64,000 nucleotides of DNA from JACCZX01 sp963791315 (lineage in GTDB: Bacteria > Pseudomonadota > Gammaproteobacteria > Burkholderiales > Burkholderiaceae_F): the NCBI GenBank assembly GCA_963791315.1, contig CAWBRQ010000007.1, positions 186,001 to 250,000 of the forward strand, in the 5' to 3' direction. How positions within the stretch are numbered: position 1 is the first letter of the stretch; each line of letters opens with the position of its first letter. Of this stretch, positions 40,761 through 49,165 are shown piece after piece. A program made the translations under genes and the position numbers. Below the pieces are notes generated by a model that saw only the letters and a list, made by a program, of their open reading frames with translations, searched no databases and was not told where the DNA came from.

Positions 40761-41723
40761 ATGAACTTCCGACATTCAGGCTTGGTCCGAAGCTTTGTCG
40801 GTTTTGGGCGCTGGTTCACGGTTGCCGTCGTCGTTGGCGCTGCTGGCGTCGCAGCGGCGCAGACCGCCGAACCGCCGAACGTCAAGCTGCCGCCAACGCT
40901 GGCAAAGGTGCGCGATACCGGAGTCGTCACGATTGCATATCGGCCCGACGCGATTCCATTCGCCTATCTGGACGACAGCAAGCAGCCCATCGGCTATGGG
41001 ATAGACATCTGCCGCGAGATCGTGCGGCTAATGGAGCGCGAATTGAAGCGCCCGCTAAAGATCGCGTTTGTCGAGGTCAGCGCGCGTACGCGATTTGACG
41101 TTGTCAACAGCGGCAAGGCCGACATGGAATGCGGCACAACGATTAATGATCCGCAACGCCGCAAGACGATCGACTACTCGATGCCGTATCAGTTTTCGGG
41201 TCCGCGCTTCCTGGTGCGTTCCGATTCGAAGATTCGCGCGATTCAGGATCTGGTCGGCCGCCGCATATCGGTTGTACCCGGCACGAATTCTGTCCCTTTG
41301 CTGAAGCAGAGGATCGAAGGGGGCGTGCTACCGGGTTCAGTGCTGGTCGAATACAAGAGCTACGACGAGGCGAGGGAAGCGGTGGAGCGCGGCGAGGTCG
41401 AGGCATTTGCGACGATCGACGTGTTGCTGGCCGCGCAGCGAGCGAAGTCCAAGGACCCATCGAAGCTGGCGATCGTGGGTTCATTTCTGGTGTTGGAGCC
41501 GATCGCGATCTTGCTGCGCAAGGGCGATGTCGAATACAAGAAGGCCGTTGATCGCCATTTGGCTGCGCTGATGCTGGATGGCGTCGTTGGCCGCTTTTAT
41601 GACAAGTGGTTCCTGCAACCGATTCCGCCGAACAACTTGAAAATGGATTTGCCGATGACATTCGCGTTGCGCGACCAGTTGCGCTGGCCGACCGACCGTC
41701 TCGGTGATGAGATGAGTAAGTGA
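40761..41723 (+). CDS. Second amino acid ABC substrate-binding protein
   Basis: This 320-residue SBP family 3 protein is a diverged paralogue of the GltI-like protein. It has a signal peptide (VVVGAAGVAAAQ), VTIAYRPDAIPFAYLDD, ADMECGTTINDPQRRKTID and VVPGTNSVPLLKQRIEG. The ligand-facing DLECGSTTN of the first protein is MECGTTIND here, so the substrate may be close but not the same. It ends near PIPPNNLKMDLPM, again like the first. No permease genes of its own follow, so it may share GltJKL. Confidence 0.88.
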   Translation: MNFRHSGLVRSFVGFGRWFTVAVVVGAAGVAAAQTAEPPNVKLPPTLAKVRDTGVVTIAYRPDAIPFAYLDDSKQPIGYGIDICREIVRLMERELKRPLKIAFVEVSARTRFDVVNSGKADMECGTTINDPQRRKTIDYSMPYQFSGPRFLVRSDSKIRAIQDLVGRRISVVPGTNSVPLLKQRIEGGVLPGSVLVEYKSYDEAREAVERGEVEAFATIDVLLAAQRAKSKDPSKLAIVGSFLVLEPIAILLRKGDVEYKKAVDRHLAALMLDGVVGRFYDKWFLQPIPPNNLKMDLPMTFALRDQLRWPTDRLGDEMSK

Positions 41724-41789
41724 CGCGTGATCGTTGATCGCTGATCGTCGGGTATAGCGCGGATGGAAACGTAAGTCGCCGGTCACGCA

Positions 41790-43223
41790 ATGTCTGACAT
41801 GCAAGCGACCGGGTTTTGGACCACGTTGCTGATCTTCAGCGACTGGGCTATCCGCCTCGTGATGTTGCCGATCGTGCCGACACGCCGCTCGCCGGAGGCG
41901 GCCAAGGGTTGGCTGCTTTTCATCTTTTTCCTGCCGTGGGTAGGGCTGCTGCTCTACGTGTTGATCGGACGCCCACGCTTGCCGAGCTGGCGGATCGAGC
42001 GGCGCTGGCAATACATCGACCTAATCGAGCCGGTGCGCCGGCGAATGGCGGCGCTGCCTCAGATTGCCGCTCCCGCGGTCGATCCGCAGTACCAGCCGAG
42101 CGTGCGTCTCGCTACCGACCTTGGCATGCTCAACAATCTGGGCGGCAACTCGGTGGAGCTTCTAACCGACTACGCAGCGACAATCGACCGCATTGCTGCA
42201 GATATCGATGCCGCACGTCACCACGTGCATCTGTGCTTCTATATTTTTGGCGATGATGCGCGCAGCGCGGTCGTCATCAGCGCGCTCGGCCGCGCCGTCG
42301 CGCGTGGTGTGATCTGTCGAGTGCTGATCGATGCATTCGGCTCGCGCCCCTCGCGTCGCACGCTGCTGCCGAAGCTACGAGCGCTCGGTGTGGCCGCGCG
42401 CGTGGCGTTGCCTGTCAGAGTCGGACGCAAGAGTGCGCGCTTCGATTTGCGCAACCACCGCAAGATCGTCGTCGTCGATGGCAACATCGGGTACACGGGC
42501 TCGCAGAACATGGTAAGTGCCGATTTCAAACCGGGGCTCAATTACAGCGAATTGATGGTGCGCATCAAAGGGCCATCGGCATTGCAACTGCAGGCCGTTT
42601 TCGGCTCCGACTGGTTTGTTGAAAGCGGGGAGTTCATCGGCGAGGCGGCGTTTCCAGTGCCGCCGCTGGCCGGGTCCACGCCGGCACAGGTGCTTCCGAA
42701 CGGACCCTCATCCTCGACGCAGCGCGCGCTGCGCATGGTTGTCAACCTCATCTATTCGGCCACACGACGAGTGGTCGTGACGACGCCGTATTTCATCCCG
42801 AGCCAGTCTTTACAGGATGCGCTCGAAACTGCCGTGCATCGTGGCGCCGAAGTGCATCTGATCGTCGACGATCACATCGATCAGTTTTTCGTCGGTAATG
42901 CGCAGCGTTCCTACTATGAGTCTCTGCTGCTCGCTGGCGTCAGAATTCACGCTTACACGGAGGCGTTCCTGCATACCAAGGCAGTATCGATCGACGGGCA
43001 GATGGCGTGGATCGGCTCGTGCAATCTCGACATGCGCTCGTTCGAGCTTAACGAAGAGGTTGTTGCGTTGTTCTTCGATCAGGATATCGCCGCGCAGCTG
43101 GTCGCCATCGAAGAGGGCTATATGCGGGGCTCGCACCAGATCACGCTCGACCAGTGGCGCAAACGCCCGTTTGCGCAGGAGTTGACCCAGAATTTGACGC
43201 GGCTCGTTAGTCCGCTCTTGTAG
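41790..43223 (+). CDS. clsA: Cardiolipin synthase A
   Basis: The 477-residue membrane enzyme joins two phosphatidylglycerols to cardiolipin. Two membrane segments are at the N-terminus (LIFSDWAIRLVMLPIVP; WLLFIFFLPWVGLLLYVLIG), followed by two HKD motifs: NHRKIVVVDGNIGYTGSQN and HTKAVSIDGQMAWIGSCN, the second leading into DMRSFELNEE. This fits ClsA rather than ClsB, which is encoded at 5820-7070. Confidence 0.94.
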   Translation: MSDMQATGFWTTLLIFSDWAIRLVMLPIVPTRRSPEAAKGWLLFIFFLPWVGLLLYVLIGRPRLPSWRIERRWQYIDLIEPVRRRMAALPQIAAPAVDPQYQPSVRLATDLGMLNNLGGNSVELLTDYAATIDRIAADIDAARHHVHLCFYIFGDDARSAVVISALGRAVARGVICRVLIDAFGSRPSRRTLLPKLRALGVAARVALPVRVGRKSARFDLRNHRKIVVVDGNIGYTGSQNMVSADFKPGLNYSELMVRIKGPSALQLQAVFGSDWFVESGEFIGEAAFPVPPLAGSTPAQVLPNGPSSSTQRALRMVVNLIYSATRRVVVTTPYFIPSQSLQDALETAVHRGAEVHLIVDDHIDQFFVGNAQRSYYESLLLAGVRIHAYTEAFLHTKAVSIDGQMAWIGSCNLDMRSFELNEEVVALFFDQDIAAQLVAIEEGYMRGSHQITLDQWRKRPFAQELTQNLTRLVSPLL

Positions 43224-43240
43224 GACGTGGAATCGAAGCG

Positions 43241-43260
43241 GGGCCGCGTTCGCGGCCCCG
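43241..43260 (+). terminator. GC-rich hairpin after clsA
   Basis: GGGGCCGC (43241-43248) pairs with GCGGCCCC (43253-43260) 17 nt after the clsA stop. There is no T-tract, so it may stabilise the 3' end or work with Rho. Confidence 0.5.
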
Positions 43261-43278
43261 TCGAGCTACGTACAAATA

Positions 43279-43422
43279 TTAGGCGCCTGTCATGCGGTCC
43301 TGCGAGAGCACGTCGGTGCCTGCATAGACGGATGACTCGTCGCCAACGGTTGCACAGCCCGACAATGCGGCGGTGGCGAGCAGTACCGTGGCGATCAAAG
43401 CACGGATTGAATTGCGGTTCAT
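43279..43422 (-). CDS. Small lipoprotein, entericidin-size
   Basis: The 47-residue protein begins MNRNSIRALIATVLLATAAL and has the lipobox ALSGC (Cys near residue 23). The mature peptide is about 25 residues and ends SQDRMTGA. AGGAG lies 7 nt before ATG 43422. The size resembles entericidin-type lipoproteins, but the sequence is not clearly one. It is divergent from the spermidine-synthase-like gene. Confidence 0.7.
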   Translation of the reverse strand: MNRNSIRALIATVLLATAALSGCATVGDESSVYAGTDVLSQDRMTGA

Positions 43423-43594
43423 GGCTAACTCCTGTTTAACTCGGTTGTCGCAGCAACTAGCTGTTGCAGCGTGAATGAACGGTAAAGGCTCGCGCACTGA
43501 ATTGCGTGCGCGTAAGCGACAGTCGATATGCAGATTATTCGACGCGGTCGGCAATCGAAGATAATCGCTGTTCAGAAATTCCGGCAGCATTGAT

Positions 43595-45649
43595 ATGTCC
43601 GTAGCGGCCTCGTCGCCTGATATCCGTCCTCGCTTTGTGATCCTGCCGTATGCGAGCACGATATTTCTGTCTGCATTTCTGCTGTTCCTGGTGCAGCCGA
43701 TCATCGCGAAGCAGATCCTGCCGTGGTTCGGTGGCTCTTCTGCGGTCTGGACAACGGCGCTGGTTTTTTTCCAGTCGACGTTGCTGGCGGGCTATGCCTA
43801 CGCCGACTGGACGACACGTCTGGGCGTGCGAAGGCAGACGCTGCTGCACATCAGCTTGCTCGTGCTGTCGCTCGCGACGTTGCCGATTCTTGCATCGACG
43901 GATTGGAAACCACGCGGCGATGAGGATCCGATATTTCGAATCCTGCTGCTGCTCGCGGTAACGATCGGCCTGCCCTATTTTCTGTTGTCGACCACGACTC
44001 CGTTGCTGCAATCCTGGTATTGGCGTCGGTTCAGAGCCGCGGTGCCCTACCGATTGTTTGCATTGTCGAACTTCGCTTCGTTATTGGCATTGCTCGGATT
44101 TCCGGTGCTGTTGGAACCGTGGTTTGGCTTGATCGAGCTCGGGTGGGCATGGTCGATTGCCTACGGCGCGTTCGCATTGCTCTGCGCAGGCATCGCGTGG
44201 GCTTCGCTCCGCAATGCGCGCGAGGTCAGCCCCGGTCCGGTAGCGCCGCTAACTGCGGCGGCAACTACAGCACCGAGCGCGCTGACACAACTCACATGGC
44301 TCGCGCTGGCTGCGATGGCTTCGATCATGTTGCTGGCAGTCACCAATCATGTCACGCAGAACATTGCGAGCGTGCCATTCCTTTGGGTGCTTCCGCTATC
44401 AATTTACTTGGCGAGTTTTATTCTGACGTTCGATCATCCCCGTTGGTATCAGCGCGGGTTGTTCATTGCTGCGCTGTCGGTGCTGGTTCCGACAATGGCG
44501 TGGCTGATTCCATCACTCAATTTGATGTCGGCCGCATCGGTTTTCTTCGGCGGACTATTTGCGGCGTGCATGTTCTGCCATGGTGAATTGGCGCTGATGA
44601 AGCCCGATCCGCGCTGGCTGACGCGGTTTTATTTGATGCTTTCGGTGGGTGGTGCACTTGGCGCCGTACTGATTGCGATCGTCGCGCCCCTGGTCTTGCA
44701 TGGTTACTTTGAGGTCAATATTGCGCTGGTGTTGCTGGCGTTGACGCTTTCGTTGCGCCTGCGAGGAGCATGGCGGCTGTTTGGATTTGCTGTGTTTACC
44801 GTGACGGCTTTCTTATCGATACGCGGCGCGCAGGAATATTTGCGTGACGTGCGCACAATGGACCGCGATTTTTATGGCGTGGTCCGCACGCGCGACCGGG
44901 CCGATCCGGTTCCGTATCGCTCAATGCTTCACGGCGGAATTGTTCACGGTGGTCAGCTGCTGGGTGACGAGTTTCGCAATCGACCGAGTGACTACTTTGG
45001 GCCTTCGTCGGGTTATGGGCGCTTGTTCGAAGCGCTGAATGAAGTGCGACCGCAGCCACGCCGAGTGGGGATCATCGGCCTTGGCGCAGGTGTCCTCGCC
45101 TCCTACGGGCGCAAGGGCGACGACCTCACTTTTTACGAGATCAGCCCGCTGGTTGTCGATATGGCGAACGACGAGTTCACGTTCCTGCGTCATAGCGCCG
45201 CAAAAATTCAGGTGGTGCTGGGAGATGGCCGCCTGAGCCTCGAGCGCGCGGCGCCGCAGGCGTATGACATTCTGGGCATCGATGCCTTTGCGGGCGATTC
45301 GATACCAATGCATCTGGTCACGCGCGAAGCGATGGCACTCTACGTGCGGCATCTGGCACCGAATGGAGTCATCGTTTTTCAGGCGACCAATCGCTACATC
45401 GATCTAATGCCGGTCGTAAAGCGCTTGGCGAATGAGTTTCAGATGGAGGCTGTACTGGTCTCGGACGTACCTGGCTTTAAGACAGGCGCAGAGTATTGGC
45501 TGTCGCCAACCGATCAGATCCTTGTCTCGCGCGACAAGCAGCTCCTGCGCACCGGTAGCTTGGGTTACGTGGCCACGCCGATTGAAGATCGCGCCGATCT
45601 ACCGACGTTCACAGACGCCCACCACAATATGTTCCGGGTGCTGAAGTGA
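43595..45649 (+). CDS. Membrane protein with spermidine-synthase-like domain
   Basis: The 684-residue protein has about ten membrane segments in residues 15-425 (for example TIFLSAFLLFLVQPIIA and LLLAVTIGLPYFLLSTTTP) and a C-terminal SAM-type domain. The latter has RRVGIIGLGAGVLASYG, a ligand-Asp/Glu in FYEISPLVVDMAND and YDILGIDAFAGDSIPMHL. The N-terminal pattern of MFS-like helices fused to a SpeE-like domain is known in proteobacteria, but the reaction is unproven. It is likely not a classical polyamine synthase. No close operon partner is seen. Confidence 0.88.
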   Translation: MSVAASSPDIRPRFVILPYASTIFLSAFLLFLVQPIIAKQILPWFGGSSAVWTTALVFFQSTLLAGYAYADWTTRLGVRRQTLLHISLLVLSLATLPILASTDWKPRGDEDPIFRILLLLAVTIGLPYFLLSTTTPLLQSWYWRRFRAAVPYRLFALSNFASLLALLGFPVLLEPWFGLIELGWAWSIAYGAFALLCAGIAWASLRNAREVSPGPVAPLTAAATTAPSALTQLTWLALAAMASIMLLAVTNHVTQNIASVPFLWVLPLSIYLASFILTFDHPRWYQRGLFIAALSVLVPTMAWLIPSLNLMSAASVFFGGLFAACMFCHGELALMKPDPRWLTRFYLMLSVGGALGAVLIAIVAPLVLHGYFEVNIALVLLALTLSLRLRGAWRLFGFAVFTVTAFLSIRGAQEYLRDVRTMDRDFYGVVRTRDRADPVPYRSMLHGGIVHGGQLLGDEFRNRPSDYFGPSSGYGRLFEALNEVRPQPRRVGIIGLGAGVLASYGRKGDDLTFYEISPLVVDMANDEFTFLRHSAAKIQVVLGDGRLSLERAAPQAYDILGIDAFAGDSIPMHLVTREAMALYVRHLAPNGVIVFQATNRYIDLMPVVKRLANEFQMEAVLVSDVPGFKTGAEYWLSPTDQILVSRDKQLLRTGSLGYVATPIEDRADLPTFTDAHHNMFRVLK

Positions 45650-45704
45650 GCGCAGCCGATAAGAACACACGGTTCCTTCGTCCATTGAGCCGACATCAGT
45701 TCAC

Positions 45705-47025
45705 ATGATGAGTCCGGTTGAACTGATGCGAGCGAGCTTCGACGCTGCGGTGGCCTCCGCGGATCCGTTGCGTATTGTCGCGGCCCACTTGCCGCAAGCT
45801 CCTTCCAGCCGTGTAAAGGTCGTCGGCGCGGGTAAAGCAGCCGCCAGCATGGCACTTGCGGTCGAGCGTGCCTGGTCCGACATCGCGCTCGAAGGACTGG
45901 TCATCACGCGCTATGCACACGGCACACCGACGCAGCGTATTCGTGTGGTGGAAGCCGGGCATCCGGTGCCTGACGATGCGGGCGAAGCTGCGGCGCGCGA
46001 CATCATGCAGCTCGTTTCAAGTTTGCAGCGCGATGATCTGCTGCTGGCCTTGATTTCGGGCGGAGGATCGAGCTTGCTAAGTCTCCCGGTGCCGGAAGTA
46101 TCGATGTCGAGTTTAAAGTCCGTCACTCACATGTTGCTCGCCAGCGGTGCACCGATTGGTGAGATGAACATCGTGCGCAAGCACTTGTCGCAAATCGCGG
46201 GGGGGCGGCTAGCCGCGGCCGCGACCAGGCGAGGCGCACGCGTTTTGACGCTGCTGATTTCAGACGTGACGGGCGATGCGCCAACCGATATCGCTTCCGG
46301 ACCTTGCGCGGCCGATCCGTCCACCTACACCGATGCGATTGCCGTCCTTTCGCGCTGGCGTGTGCCGGCACCCGATGACGTGGTCGGCCTGGCTGCAGCG
46401 TGGTGCTGAAGCTCGTGTTGACGAAACGCCGAAGCCGGGAGATCCGCTGTTCACGCAAGTCGAGAACCGAGTGATCGCAACAGCGCACGGCTCTCTTGAG
46501 GCGGCGGCCGAAGTTTTTCGCGCGGGTGGCATTCAACCCGTCGTGATGGGGGACACGGTCACTGGAGAAGCGCGCGAAGTTGCAAAGGTCTATGCAGCGC
46601 TGGTGCGCGAAATCCGCGTTCGTCACCAGCCGTTCCAGCCGCCCGTGGCGTTGATTTCAGGCGGCGAATGTACCGTGACACTGCCGCCGGGCCTAACCGG
46701 CCGCGGAGGGCGGTGCACTGAATTTCTGCTGTCGTTGGCGTTCGAGCTGCAGGGAATGCCAGATGTTCATGCGCTTGCCGCCGACACCGACGGGATCGAC
46801 GGCACGGAGGACAACGCCGGTGCGTGGCTTCGACCTGAGTCGATTGCGCAGGCCGCGGTCCAGGGAGTCTCTGCACGCGAAGCACTCGATCGATGCGACT
46901 CGTACGGATTCTTCCTGGCGGCGGGCGGACTGATACGACACCGGGCCGACGCGAACCAACGTCAACGACTATCGGGCAATCCTGATCCGGTAGGCGACGT
47001 GTTTGTAACGCTTGCGTTACATTGA
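45705..47025 (+). pseudogene. Glycerate 2-kinase (MOFRL family), one frame break
   Basis: The protein would phosphorylate glycerate to 2-phosphoglycerate. The N-terminal part has VVGAGKAAASMALAVERAW, LALISGGGSSLLSLP and TLLISDVTGDAPTDIASGP. After PAPDDVV the frame changes, and the C-terminal MOFRL part continues WLQRGAEARVDETPKPGDP, ISGGECTVTLP, GRGGRCTEFLLSLAF and ADTDGIDGTEDNAGAW. The interval is 440 codons plus 1 nt, and removing one G at 46386-46387 joins DDVV to AWLQRG. All conserved motifs are otherwise present. It is an intact gene with a sequencing error or a very young pseudogene. Confidence 0.85.
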
Positions 47026-47100
47026 CGTCACTAAACAACAGTCAAAGGCCGGACAACCCCTTGGGACCTTGGCCGGCATCGAACATCGCACGGAGCGCAA

Positions 47101-49165
47101 ATGAAAATTGTGGGCACATTGACCTTGGCGGCGTTGCTGAGCTTTTCGCCGTTGGCTGGTGCGCAGACATCAAAGCCCGCGGACCAAAAGACAGGCAAGC
47201 CCCTCTCGATTGAGGATGTTTGGAAACGGCCGGCAATCGCGCAACCGCGTCTTTCACCGAACGGTCGTTACTTCGCCGTCCTTTCACCCGTGAACGATCG
47301 CTTGAATCTGGCGATCGTTGATCTTGAGACGCGCAAGGGAGTTGCGATCACGAACTTCCGCGATTTCGACGTGCAGGATGTTGCTTGGGTCGGCAACGAG
47401 CGTCTGGTTTATTCGCTCGGCCAATTCAACGCCCCGAGCGGCGCCGGACTGCAGGAGGGCGGCGGGTTTTTCATGGTCTCGCGCGATGGCAAGGAAAGCC
47501 GGCAGTTGTCGCCGATGGTGCGCGACGTGCGTCGCACTGGAGGCTACGTGTATCGCGGTTATACGTATCTTCGATCCGTTCCCGGTAGCGACGAGGAGAT
47601 CATCGCCATCGGAAACATCCGCTCTCAGGACTCGGCCGATGTCTATCGCCTCAATGTAAAGACCGGTCGCGCCGCGCTATTGACGCCGACCCGCCCAGAG
47701 CGCGTGCAGTTTGACGATGGGGCGGAGGATCAAGCGCCTGTGGGATGGGTGTTGGACGGCAACCTCGTACCCCGCGTAGCAGTATCGAACCCGAAGGACA
47801 CAACGGTCTCGATCGTTTCTTACCGTAAGGACGAATCGGCGCCATGGGTGGAATTGAATCGATACGACTTTGTCAAGGGACCCGCATTTGTTCCGTTGTA
47901 CTTTGAAAAGGACAATCAGACGCTGCTGGTCGCGACCAACGCCGGTCGCGAGACGATGGCGGTCTATCGGTATGACCCAGACGCCAGGAAATTGGGTGAG
48001 CTGGTCGCGCAGCATCCAAAGTTCGACATGGGGGCGGACGCGCGGCAGAGCTGTGCCCGGCCCGCTGCGCGACTCGAAGACCGACGAAGTGGTGGGCTTT
48101 CGAGTGCGTGCCGACAAGACCGAGACGGTGTGGACTGACGAGCGCTACCAGCGCCTGCAGCGCATGATTGACGCCGCGTTGCCCGATACGCTGAACACGT
48201 TCGTTCGCACGCCCGACGGCGACAGACTGATCGTGACCGCACTATCTGATGTGCAATCGGCGCGCTGGTATCTGCTGGACGAGAAGAAAAAGACGATGGA
48301 GGAACTGTTCGCCAGCCGTCCATGGTTGACCTCCGATCAACTGACGCCGATGCGTCCGTTCACGTTGAAGACCTCAGATGGGTTGGAGATATCTTCGTAT
48401 TACTTCCTGCCGCGTGGCCATAAGCCCGGCGAGCGTCTGCCGACAGTTGTTCACATCCACGGCGGTCCACACGTACGCTCCGACATTTGGGGTGCCTGGA
48501 GTTTCGGTGTGCGCGAGGCTCAGCTGCTCGCATCACGAGGCTATGCGGTCATCGTTCCCAATTTCCGCATAACGCCTGGCCTCGGTTCGAAAGTTTTCTA
48601 CAGCGGTTTCGGCTCCTACGGTCGACAGATGGTCCAGGACCATGTCGATGCGGTCAAATGGGGTATTGCACAAGGTTTCGTTGACCCGGCGCGGGTCTGC
48701 ATCTCCGGGGCCAGTTACGGTGGCGCTGCGGTGCTGATGGCAATGGGTCAGGCCCCCGACGTCTTCAAGTGCGGCGTCGCTGGCCTGGTAGTGAGCGATG
48801 TGAAGATGATTCTTACGTCACCGTCTGGCGACATCGCTCATAGCGACGGAGTAGTGAACCTTTGGTTGCAGATTGTCGGCGCCCAGTCAACGTCGTCGAT
48901 TCCGGCGGTGACGTCGCCAGTCACTTACGCTGACAAGATCAAGGGCCCGATCATGTTGTACGCAGGCTCCGACGACATCCGTACGCCGCTGGAACAAACA
49001 CGCGCAATTCAGAGCGCGCTAGAACGTGCGGGCAACCGGCCTAAGGCGGTAGTGATCAAGTCCGAAGAAGGACACGGGTTCGGCAAGCTTGAAAACAATG
49101 TCGACCTCTACAACCAGATTTTCAAATTCCTAGAGGATTCCATCGGACCAGGCCGCAAGCCCTAG
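47101..49165 (+). pseudogene. S9 family prolyl oligopeptidase-type hydrolase, one frame break
   Basis: The exported protein has a signal peptide (TLTLAALLSFSPLAGA, cleavage near GAQ), an N-terminal propeller domain (RLSPNGRYFAVLSPV; DVAWVGNERLVYSLG) and a C-terminal alpha/beta hydrolase with the triad Ser in CISGASYGGAAVLM, Asp in YAGSDDIRTPLEQ and His in SEEGHGFGKLE. The frame changes near 48030-48044, at GGGGG (48030-48034) or GG (48043-48044). The interval is 688 codons plus 1 nt. Except for this, all catalytic residues are kept. Its stop shares the palindrome CTAG with the convergent aceE stop. Confidence 0.85.
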
